Shown in pieces: positions 1 to 5,216 of a stretch of 6,049 bases of DNA. Position 1 is the stretch's first letter; each line of letters opens with the position of its first letter. The stretch is from Candidatus Bathyarchaeota archaeon. Lineage in GTDB: Archaea; Thermoproteota; Bathyarchaeia; TCS64. The stretch spans positions 1 through 6,049 of the forward strand of contig VGJH01000080.1 of NCBI GenBank assembly GCA_016867505.1, given 5' to 3'. The position numbers were made by a program, and so were the translations under genes. The notes under the pieces were generated by a model that was given only the letters and a program-made list of their open reading frames with translations, did no database searches and was not told the origin of the DNA.

Positions 1-1
1 T

Positions 2-418
2 AAAGTAACCAAATCGCATCTAATTAATTTAAATTATGATCTATCAGATTGCCCTGATCTATTTCCAGTTGTTGCAGCATTATGTGCAACTGCAAAGGGT
101 ACAAGCAAATTAACGGGATTAGAACGATTAAAACTAAAAGAATCGGATAGGTTAGAAGTTATGATTAATGGTCTAATGAAAATGGGTGTGGATGTTGAAG
201 CAAATTCTAATTTTTGTTTAATTAAAAGCAGTGAAGTAAAAGGAACAGAAATCGATTCATATAACGATCATAGAATTGCTATGGCCTTCGCCACCTTATC
301 CCTGGTGGGTAAAGGAGAGACTAAAATCCAAAATGCAGAATCTGTAAAAAAGTCATATCCAAATTTCTGGACCGATTTCCGAAAACTTGGAGCGCAACTT
401 AAAGGAGATGATTTATGA
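2..418 (+). CDS. aroA: 3-phosphoshikimate 1-carboxyvinyltransferase (EPSP synthase), C-terminal part
   Basis: EPSP synthase joins shikimate-3-phosphate and phosphoenolpyruvate to make EPSP, the sixth step of the shikimate pathway, in the cytoplasm. Only the last 138 residues are present. The reading frame is open to the left edge, so the first ATG in it (161) is internal. Visible family motifs, counted from base 2, are SDCPDLFPVVAAL (about 15-27, holding the conserved substrate-binding Asp), KESDRL (46-51, catalytic Glu plus PEP-binding Arg), YNDHRIAM (87-94) and VKKSYP (115-120, with the conserved Lys at 117). These correspond to the E. coli Asp313, Glu341/Arg344, Asp384-His385-Arg386 and Lys411 regions. 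The protein ends normally at a TGA overlapping the aroC start, so only the left-edge truncation is seen and not a broken gene. The identification is very secure. Length and promoter cannot be judged. Confidence 0.97.
   Translation, partial: KVTKSHLINLNYDLSDCPDLFPVVAALCATAKGTSKLTGLERLKLKESDRLEVMINGLMKMGVDVEANSNFCLIKSSEVKGTEIDSYNDHRIAMAFATLSLVGKGETKIQNAESVKKSYPNFWTDFRKLGAQLKGDDL
404..407 (+). promoter_or_regulatory. Shine-Dalgarno site of aroC
   Basis: A GGAG lies inside the end of aroA, 7 bases before the ATG at 415. It fixes the aroC start and suggests re-initiation by ribosomes that finish aroA at the overlapping ATGA. Confidence 0.75.
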
Positions 419-1515
419 ATACTTTAGGGACTTCTTTCAAAATCACTACTTTTGGTGAAAGCCATGGTAATTGTATAGGTGTAGTTATTGATGGTTGTCC
501 AGCTGGATTAAGGATAAATGTTGATCATATCCAGAAAGAACTTGACCGAAGGAGACCAGGTCAGAGCTCAGTAACAACTTCGCGAAGTGAGACAGATACT
601 TTAGAAATTTTATCAGGAATTTTTCATGGATATACAACTGGTTCGCCGATCTGTATGATTATACCAAACAAATCAACTGACTCAAGTTTTTATGAAGAAA
701 ATTGGATGTACCCTAGACCGGGGCATGCTGATTTCACAGCTTATTATAAATATGGTGGGTTCAATGACAATCGTGGAGGTGGCATGTTTTCTGGAAGAAT
801 AACTGCAAGCTTTGTCATCGCTGGAGCTATCGCGAAACAATTATTATCTGAATCATTAAATATCAAAATATTAGCTTATACTTCCTCAATTGGTGGAATT
901 AGCATATCTCCGACTAATTTAACTGAAATAATTGGTGAAGTTGATCAAAACATTGTAAGATGCCCAGATCCAGTAAAAGCAAAAGAGATGATTAATGCTA
1001 TTGAAAAAGCTAAACAAGAAGGAGATAGTCTTGGAGGAGCAATTGATTGCGTAGCCATTAACACACCAATCGGTTTAGGAGAACCACTTTTTGATACACT
1101 TGAAGGTGACCTAGCAAAAGCCATTTTTTCTATTCCCGCAGTTAAGGCTATAGAATTTGGGGCTGGGACAAAATTTTCCCAAATGAAAGGATCTGAAGCA
1201 AATGATCAATATCTTGTAGCTAATGGAATAATTAAAACAAGTTCAAATAATTCAGGTGGCATACTAGGCGGAATATCTAATGGTATGCCAATAATCATTA
1301 AAACTACTTTAAAACCAACACCAAGTATTAGAAAACACCAAAATACAATCAATATAGTGAATAAAAACGAAAAAGACCTTTCAACACAAGGTAGACACGA
1401 TCCATGTATAGTTCCTAGAGCTGTTCCGGTAATCGAAGCAGTAGTTGCCATAGTTTTAGCTGATCATGCCATAAAAGCAGGCTTTATTAAGCATGTTTTG
1501 GAGAAATTAGAATGA
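415..1515 (+). CDS. aroC: Chorismate synthase
   Basis: This enzyme converts EPSP to chorismate by an anti-1,4-elimination of phosphate that needs reduced FMN. It is the last step of the shared aromatic pathway. At 366 residues it has the usual full length. Motifs seen in order are GESHG (14-18, catalytic His17), RRRPGQ (45-50), PGHAD (102-106, catalytic His104), RGGG (120-123), GDSLGG (203-208), SGGILGGISNG (280-290) and GRHDPC (326-331, with the Asp thought to act in proton transfer). The bacterial RSSARET-type stretch after RGGG is replaced by MFSGRIT, resembling archaeal forms. There is no fused flavin reductase domain, so reduced FMN must come from elsewhere in the cell. The start overlaps the aroA stop (ATGA) and the stop overlaps the chorismate mutase start in the same way. 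It is therefore an internal operon gene whose translation is probably coupled to its neighbours. Confidence 0.98.
   Translation: MNTLGTSFKITTFGESHGNCIGVVIDGCPAGLRINVDHIQKELDRRRPGQSSVTTSRSETDTLEILSGIFHGYTTGSPICMIIPNKSTDSSFYEENWMYPRPGHADFTAYYKYGGFNDNRGGGMFSGRITASFVIAGAIAKQLLSESLNIKILAYTSSIGGISISPTNLTEIIGEVDQNIVRCPDPVKAKEMINAIEKAKQEGDSLGGAIDCVAINTPIGLGEPLFDTLEGDLAKAIFSIPAVKAIEFGAGTKFSQMKGSEANDQYLVANGIIKTSSNNSGGILGGISNGMPIIIKTTLKPTPSIRKHQNTINIVNKNEKDLSTQGRHDPCIVPRAVPVIEAVVAIVLADHAIKAGFIKHVLEKLE
1500..1503 (+). promoter_or_regulatory. Shine-Dalgarno site of the chorismate mutase gene
   Basis: A GGAG in the last codons of aroC lies 8 bases before the ATG at 1512. It supports that start and coupled translation across the ATGA overlap. 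Confidence 0.7.
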
Positions 1516-1790
1516 TTTATGAAAAAGAAATTCTTCAGCCCAGAGAAGAAATTAATAAAATAAATGAGGAAATCATTTTAAAAATCAGAGAAAGAGTAAA
1601 TGTAGCTAAAAAAATTGCTGAAATAAAACGAAAATACAATAAACCAATAGTTGACATAGAAAGAGAAAAAATCGTTTTAAACCAGGTAAAGCAAATTGGA
1701 TTAAAGAACGGCTTAGATCCTGAACGAATAGAAAAAATTTTCCAAGAAATAATTAATTTATGTGTCGAAGCAGAGGAGAAAATTAAATGA
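1512..1790 (+). CDS. aroQ: Chorismate mutase, free-standing AroQ type
   Basis: This enzyme rearranges chorismate to prephenate (Claisen rearrangement), the branch step toward phenylalanine and tyrosine. The 92-residue, all-helical protein matches a single AroQ domain, which in this family works as an intertwined dimer. Aligned without gaps to the E. coli P-protein mutase domain, the active-site residues Arg11, Arg28, Lys39, Asp48, Arg51 and Glu52 all fall at identical positions. Two positions differ: Ser84 is Cys84, and the catalytic Gln88 is Glu88, as in the yeast enzyme (Glu246). In many bacteria this domain is fused to prephenate dehydratase or dehydrogenase. Here it is a separate gene between aroC and pheA, with ATGA overlaps on both sides, and the immediate use of its product is the dehydratase encoded next. 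No regulatory domain is present, so feedback control would have to act on PheA or another enzyme. Confidence 0.95.
   Translation: MIYEKEILQPREEINKINEEIILKIRERVNVAKKIAEIKRKYNKPIVDIEREKIVLNQVKQIGLKNGLDPERIEKIFQEIINLCVEAEEKIK
1773..1778 (+). promoter_or_regulatory. Shine-Dalgarno site of pheA
   Basis: A GAGGAG lies 8 bases before the ATG at 1787, within the chorismate mutase gene. It is the strongest ribosome-binding site of the aromatic operon and supports the overlapping start. Confidence 0.75.
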
Positions 1791-2596
1791 AAATTGCTTA
1801 TCAAGGCATACCTGGATCATATAGTGAAGCAGCAATAATTAAGAAATGGGGAGACAATTATGAAACATTACCCTGCGAGTACCTTGAAGACGTTTTCAAC
1901 TCAATCATTAATAAAAAAGCAGATTTTGGAGTAGTACCAGCAGAAAATTCGATTGAAGGTACAATCTCTCGTACTTATGATCTACTAAATGAATTTGATT
2001 TGAAAATTCAAGGAGAGACAATATTTCGCGTAGTTCACTGTCTTATAGCATTGAAGGGAGTAAATTTAACAGATATTAAAAAAGTATATTCTCATCCTCA
2101 AGCTCTCGGACAGACACGTGAATTTATTTTAAAAAATAATTATGTTCCAGTCAACTATTTTGATACTGCAGGTAGTGTAAAATTATTAAAAGATGAAGGA
2201 ATACGAAATGCAGCTGCAGTGGCTAGTAGACGAGCAGCTGAAATTTATGGATTAGAAGTATTAATTGAAGGAATTGAAACCAACCAACAAAATTTCACAC
2301 GCTTTCTTCATATAGGATATCAAGAACCGGATGTGACTGGTCATGATAAAACAAGCTTAGCATTTACTTTGGCACATAAACCAGGAACTCTACTCAATGC
2401 ACTAAGATCACTGGCAAGAAGGAAAATAAATTTAACAAAAATTGAGTCTCGACCTCTGATTGGTAAACCTTGGGAGTATATTTTCTTTATAGATATTGAA
2501 GGACATAAAGAAGATAGTATAGTTAAAGAAGCCTTATTTGAATTGGAAAAATCAACATTTAGTATGAAAATTTTAGGGTCTTACCCAGTAGAATAA
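1787..2596 (+). CDS. pheA: Prephenate dehydratase with C-terminal ACT domain
   Basis: This enzyme decarboxylates and dehydrates prephenate to phenylpyruvate, committing carbon to phenylalanine. The 269 residues fit the monofunctional enzyme. The catalytic domain (about 1-180) shows YQGIPGSYSE (5-14), PAENSIEG (51-58), SHPQALGQ (102-109) and NFTRF (169-173), in which Thr171 matches the catalytic Thr of the family. A regulatory ACT domain follows (about 187-269), with KPGTLLNAL (198-206) and the IESRP motif (219-223) that in characterised enzymes takes part in phenylalanine binding. Feedback inhibition by phenylalanine is therefore expected but not shown. The gene overlaps the mutase gene by ATGA and is the last member of the tightly packed operon. 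Forty-nine bases containing a new promoter-like element follow. No prephenate dehydrogenase (tyrosine branch) is seen in the window. Confidence 0.98.
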   Translation: MKIAYQGIPGSYSEAAIIKKWGDNYETLPCEYLEDVFNSIINKKADFGVVPAENSIEGTISRTYDLLNEFDLKIQGETIFRVVHCLIALKGVNLTDIKKVYSHPQALGQTREFILKNNYVPVNYFDTAGSVKLLKDEGIRNAAAVASRRAAEIYGLEVLIEGIETNQQNFTRFLHIGYQEPDVTGHDKTSLAFTLAHKPGTLLNALRSLARRKINLTKIESRPLIGKPWEYIFFIDIEGHKEDSIVKEALFELEKSTFSMKILGSYPVE

Positions 2597-2617
2597 ATCA
2601 ATACATTAACTCCTATT

Positions 2618-2625
2618 CTTATATG
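2618..2625 (+). promoter_or_regulatory. Archaeal TATA-like promoter element for the PLP enzyme gene
   Basis: CTTATATG is centred about 24-25 bases before the ATG at 2646. Archaeal TATA boxes sit roughly 25-27 bases before the transcription start, so the transcript would begin at or within a few bases of the start codon. No GGAG-like site precedes that ATG, which fits a leaderless mRNA. The same TTCTTATAT string recurs at 3871-3879. Confidence 0.55.
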
Positions 2626-2645
2626 AAATAATCGTATATTCTGTT

Positions 2646-3596
2646 ATGATAAAAATTCCAGAGGTTTATTCAGCAAAAAAGCGGATTGAAAAATACATAA
2701 AAAGAACACCTTTTGAATTTTCTCGAATATTAAGCGACTTCACTAAAGGCGAAGTCTGGTTAAAACTAGAAAATTATCAAATAACTGGATCATTCAAAAT
2801 TAGAGGTGCTGCCAATAGTCTATTACAGTTAACTCCTGAACAGAGAATTAAGGGAGTTGTCGCTTCATCTGCGGGGAATCATGGAATTGGGCTTGGAGTG
2901 ATGGGGCAATCTCTTGGGATTAATGTCAAAATATTTTTACCTAAAAATACTCCTGAAACAAAAATTTCTTCGTTAAAACGGGTTGGAGTAGAACTTGTTG
3001 TTGATGGAGATGAGTATATTGAAGCTGAACGTAAAGCATTAAAAGATTCAGAGCAGAGTGGTCGGGTTTTTGTGTCACCTTATAATAATAAAGAGGTGAT
3101 CACAGGTCAAGCAACCATAGGTCTTGAAATGCTTGAAGAAAAGCCTGCTCTTGATAACGTTATTGTCCCGGTAGGTGGCGGTGGCCTAATATCCGGTATT
3201 GGTAGTGTGTGGAAACAAGCTACTGATACAAAAATTATTGGTATACAATCTATTGCTTCTCCAGTGATGTTTGAAAGTATTAAAGCAGGAAAATTAATCG
3301 ATATCCAATTACAAGAATCCCTCGCAGAAGGATTACATGGGGGTATTGAACCAGGTTCCATCACATTCGATTTATGTAAAGAATGTATTGATGAATATCT
3401 AATCATCAAAGAAACTAGCATTCTTGAAGCAATGAAATTCATGTTTTTTAAACATCATCATATCCTAGAAGGCGCAGGTGCAGTTGGAGTTGGAGCGTTA
3501 ATGGAATACCCTAAAAAATTTATGAATAAAAAAGTTGGTGTAGTTTTAAGTGGTTCAAATATTGATGAATCTTTATTTAGGAAATTGGTTGATTAA
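2646..3596 (+). CDS. Threonine dehydratase/serine racemase family PLP enzyme, probably threonine (serine) ammonia-lyase
   Basis: This is a fold-type II PLP enzyme. The most likely reaction is deamination of L-threonine to 2-oxobutanoate, the entry to isoleucine synthesis, possibly with serine as an alternative substrate. The 316 residues span one catalytic domain. Key sites are GSFKIRGA (48-55) with Schiff-base Lys51, SSAGNHG (74-80) for the substrate carboxylate, the glycine loop GGGGL (177-181) for the PLP phosphate, and SGSN (302-305) with Ser302 placed to contact the pyridine nitrogen. No ACT domain follows, so it resembles catabolic TdcB in size and not the allosteric long IlvA. Serine racemases carry Ser (human Ser84) just before the GNH; here that residue is Ala76, as in dehydratases. 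Threo-3-hydroxyaspartate dehydratase remains possible. It has its own promoter and a T-rich terminator, so it is probably a single-gene unit behind the aromatic operon. Confidence 0.87.
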   Translation: MIKIPEVYSAKKRIEKYIKRTPFEFSRILSDFTKGEVWLKLENYQITGSFKIRGAANSLLQLTPEQRIKGVVASSAGNHGIGLGVMGQSLGINVKIFLPKNTPETKISSLKRVGVELVVDGDEYIEAERKALKDSEQSGRVFVSPYNNKEVITGQATIGLEMLEEKPALDNVIVPVGGGGLISGIGSVWKQATDTKIIGIQSIASPVMFESIKAGKLIDIQLQESLAEGLHGGIEPGSITFDLCKECIDEYLIIKETSILEAMKFMFFKHHHILEGAGAVGVGALMEYPKKFMNKKVGVVLSGSNIDESLFRKLVD

Positions 3597-3610
3597 TTTT
3601 TTCTTTTTCT
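3597..3610 (+). terminator. T-rich transcription terminator
   Basis: A run of six T, then C, five T and CT, begins directly after the TAA at 3594-3596. T-runs without a stem are the usual intrinsic terminators in archaea. I see no convincing hairpin before it. Confidence 0.6.
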
Positions 3611-3630
3611 ATGAGTCATTCACATTAATG

Positions 3631-3638
3631 TTTAATAG
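3631..3638 (+). promoter_or_regulatory. Possible TATA-like element for the cysteine-rich small protein
   Basis: TTTAATAG is centred near 3634. A start of transcription about 26 bases on (near 3660) would give a leader of roughly 10 bases containing the AGGG at 3661-3664, 6 bases before the ATG at 3671. The in-frame upstream ATG at 3647 has no TATA-like element at the matching distance. The element is a weak match to consensus. Confidence 0.35.
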
Positions 3639-3670
3639 AAACCACTATGTGGCGATTATCAGGGAATTTG

Positions 3671-3850
3671 ATGCCTATCTGTGATATCTGTGGTATGGAA
3701 GTCGACGAATTATTCGACTGCTGCGAATGTGAGGCGAAATTTTGTGAAGAATGTGGCGATAATAAAAAGAAACTTTGTTATGATTGTCTTGGTTGGGTTG
3801 ATGAAGTTGATGATTGGGGAGAGAAAGATGTTGATGAAGAACACCATTAA
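3671..3850 (+). CDS. Small acidic cysteine-rich protein, predicted two-zinc RING-like finger, function unknown
   Basis: I do not recognise a named family. The 59-residue product has nine Cys, at 4, 7, 17, 18, 20, 25, 28, 36 and 39. They form four pairs, C4-x2-C7, C18-x-C20, C25-x2-C28 and C36-x2-C39, which is enough for two zinc ions and similar in spacing to RING, B-box or FYVE cross-brace fingers. After residue 40 comes a very acidic tail rich in Asp and Glu ending in two His. No signal peptide or membrane segment is seen, so it should be cytoplasmic. The start at 3671 is preferred because AGGG lies 6 bases upstream and the protein then begins right at the first Cys pair. An in-frame ATG at 3647 would add eight residues (MWRLSGNL). 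The even Cys spacing and clean frame argue for a real gene. Possible roles include protein-protein or nucleic-acid binding, but none is shown. Confidence 0.75.
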   Translation: MPICDICGMEVDELFDCCECEAKFCEECGDNKKKLCYDCLGWVDEVDDWGEKDVDEEHH

Positions 3851-3871
3851 CTCTCAAAGATAATCAAAACT

Positions 3872-3881
3872 TCTTATATAT
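3872..3881 (+). promoter_or_regulatory. Archaeal TATA-like promoter of the transporter genes
   Basis: TCTTATATAT is centred about 27-28 bases before the ATG at 3905, the spacing expected for a leaderless transcript, and no Shine-Dalgarno site precedes that ATG. It is the closest match to an archaeal TATA box in the window. It probably drives the permease and ATPase genes together. Confidence 0.6.
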
Positions 3882-3904
3882 GAGAATAAATGAGATAATA
3901 TGAT

Positions 3905-4513
3905 ATGACTCAGGTCGGGCATGGAAGAGTAACTTTCTCTTTTAAAGATGCCATCAACCTCGGATTTAGTTACCTTAGGAGAAGAAGAGATAGATCAATT
4001 CTCAACATTGCATCAATTTCCCTTGGATTAAGTTTCTATACAAGCCTTATACTAACAGACATGTTCTACCAAACCTATGCGACCTTAGGAGGAGCAAGTC
4101 AAAGCGTAGAATCTACCTATTATTGGTTAGTAATCATTGCACTCATAGTATCAGTAGTAGGAATAACAAATGCTATGCTCATAAGCGTATTCGAAAGAGT
4201 CAGAGAAATCGGTACAATGAAATGTATTGGAGCCCTTGATCAACATGTATTACTCCTATTCTTAGTTGAGGCACTATTACAAGGTTTAGTGGGAGGACTA
4301 ATTGGCTATATCTTAGGTGTTGGTGCAGCACTTCTTTCAACCGGTTTCACAACTGGATTCAATATAATTCTTTATGTCCAACCAGTTAGGCTATTTACAA
4401 TCTTTGCAGCTTCTTTAGGAATTTCCTTAATACTAAGCACTGTAGCTACAATGTATCCTGCATACAAGGCATCGAAGCTTGATCCTGTGGAGGCTTTAAG
4501 GTATGAGCTCTGA
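3905..4513 (+). CDS. FtsX/MacB-type ABC transporter permease, short form without an extracytoplasmic domain
   Basis: This is an integral membrane subunit of a type VII (MacB/LolC/FtsX-like) ABC system. Four membrane segments are predicted at about 32-52, 72-95, 115-145 and 163-185. A basic RRRRDR (25-30) before the first segment places the N-terminus inside. FERVREIGTMKCIGA (96-110) is the cytoplasmic coupling region typical of FtsX permeases, and [19 protein letters not shown] (184-202) is the typical C-terminal signature. Family members usually have a domain of 100-250 residues between segments 1 and 2; here only about 18 residues separate them. Both ends look intact and the frame is clean, so this is a natural short form and not an obvious decay product. 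The gene overlaps the downstream ATPase gene by 11 bases, which points to a permease-ATPase pair. A second FtsX-type permease is encoded convergently. The substrate is unknown; lipid, lipoprotein or peptide movement are the usual roles of relatives. Confidence 0.9.
   Translation: MTQVGHGRVTFSFKDAINLGFSYLRRRRDRSILNIASISLGLSFYTSLILTDMFYQTYATLGGASQSVESTYYWLVIIALIVSVVGITNAMLISVFERVREIGTMKCIGALDQHVLLLFLVEALLQGLVGGLIGYILGVGAALLSTGFTTGFNIILYVQPVRLFTIFAASLGISLILSTVATMYPAYKASKLDPVEALRYEL
4489..4493 (+). promoter_or_regulatory. Shine-Dalgarno site of the ATPase gene
   Basis: A perfect GGAGG in the last codons of the permease lies 9 bases before the ATG at 4503. It decides the ATPase start and shows that the 11-base overlap is real. 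Confidence 0.85.
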
Positions 4514-5216
4514 GAAAGTTATTGAGTTAAAAGAGTTAGCACGCCATTTTGAAGTTGGCGGAGACCTAGTCAAAGCTCTTGATGGAGTAGACCTCGATAT
4601 TGGTCGCGGAGAATATGTAAGTCTTGTTGGACCTAGTGGCTCTGGTAAAACTACTTTGTTTAACATGATTGGTGGTTTAGATCGACCCACTAATGGAAGT
4701 GTCTACATTGATGGTGTAGATATTTCGAAGCTTGACGCATATGAACTCGCTTGGCTAAGATGTCGTCGGATCGGTTACATTTTCCAGAGTTTCAACTTGA
4801 TTCAAGTATTAACAGCGTTAGAAAACGTCTCTTTACCAACAGTTTTCGCTGGATTACCCCGTGATGAGGGAAATGAGAAAGCGAGACAACTATTAGAAAG
4901 CGTTGGATTAGGGGATAGGATTAATCATAAACCAACTCAGCTCTCTGCTGGTCAACAGCAACGTGTTGCAATTGCTAGGGCTCTAGCTAATGATCCTGCA
5001 ATTATCCTTGCAGATGAGCCAACAGGTAATCTGGATCTAAAGACTGGTACAGAGATTATTGATCTACTTCACAAGTTGAATAGGAGCAAAGGTTTGACTC
5101 TTGTCGCTGCGACTCATGACTTAAAAATGATTAAAGCAAGCGATCGAGTTGTTATGATGCGTGATGGAAGAATCGAGAAGATCGAGAAAGGTGAAGCTCC
5201 ACTTAACCACAATTAA
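4503..5216 (+). CDS. ABC transporter ATP-binding protein, LolD/MacB-type
   Basis: This ATPase powers the FtsX-type permease encoded just upstream from the cytoplasmic face of the membrane. The 237 residues form one nucleotide-binding domain: Walker A GPSGSGKT (43-50), Q-loop with Gln95 in FQSFNL, ABC signature LSAGQQQR (147-154), Walker B IILADEP (167-173, catalytic Glu172), D-loop NLD (176-178) and switch His205. [27 protein letters not shown] sequence (90-112) is characteristic of the LolD/MacB/FtsE group. The signature reads LSAGQ where LSGGQ is usual; Ala at the third position is a mild change and activity is expected. The domain is not fused to a membrane part, unlike bacterial MacB. Its stop overlaps the stop of the convergent permease gene by four bases. 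It could serve both permeases, but that is inference from position. Confidence 0.96.
   Translation: MSSEKVIELKELARHFEVGGDLVKALDGVDLDIGRGEYVSLVGPSGSGKTTLFNMIGGLDRPTNGSVYIDGVDISKLDAYELAWLRCRRIGYIFQSFNLIQVLTALENVSLPTVFAGLPRDEGNEKARQLLESVGLGDRINHKPTQLSAGQQQRVAIARALANDPAIILADEPTGNLDLKTGTEIIDLLHKLNRSKGLTLVAATHDLKMIKASDRVVMMRDGRIEKIEKGEAPLNHN

Noticed and set aside
161..163. ATG as the start of an 85-residue protein
   Set aside because: The frame continues open to base 2 and encodes conserved EPSP synthase motifs, so this ATG is internal.
1206..1804. Minus-strand open frames across the end of aroC and across the chorismate mutase gene
   Set aside because: Their hydrophobic, low-complexity products mirror strongly conserved genes on the other strand and have no ribosome-binding site.
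3107..3442. Minus-strand 111-codon open frame within the PLP enzyme gene
   Set aside because: It is the shadow of a well-conserved enzyme; no family motif or start signal is visible.
2646..3596. Annotation as serine racemase
   Set aside because: The Ser that acts as the second base in characterised racemases is replaced by Ala76, as in dehydratases.
3647..3649. Upstream ATG for the cysteine-rich protein
   Set aside because: It has no SD site or correctly spaced TATA element and would only add a non-matching octapeptide; 3671 is better supported, though not proven.
3699..3718. Inverted repeat around CGAATTATTCG inside the small gene
   Set aside because: It is short and lies in coding sequence over conserved codons; no regulatory placement supports a functional hairpin.
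3675..3863. Short open frames on both strands overlapping the cysteine-rich gene
   Set aside because: The products are compositionally odd, have no start signals, and overlap a frame with clear zinc-ligand periodicity.
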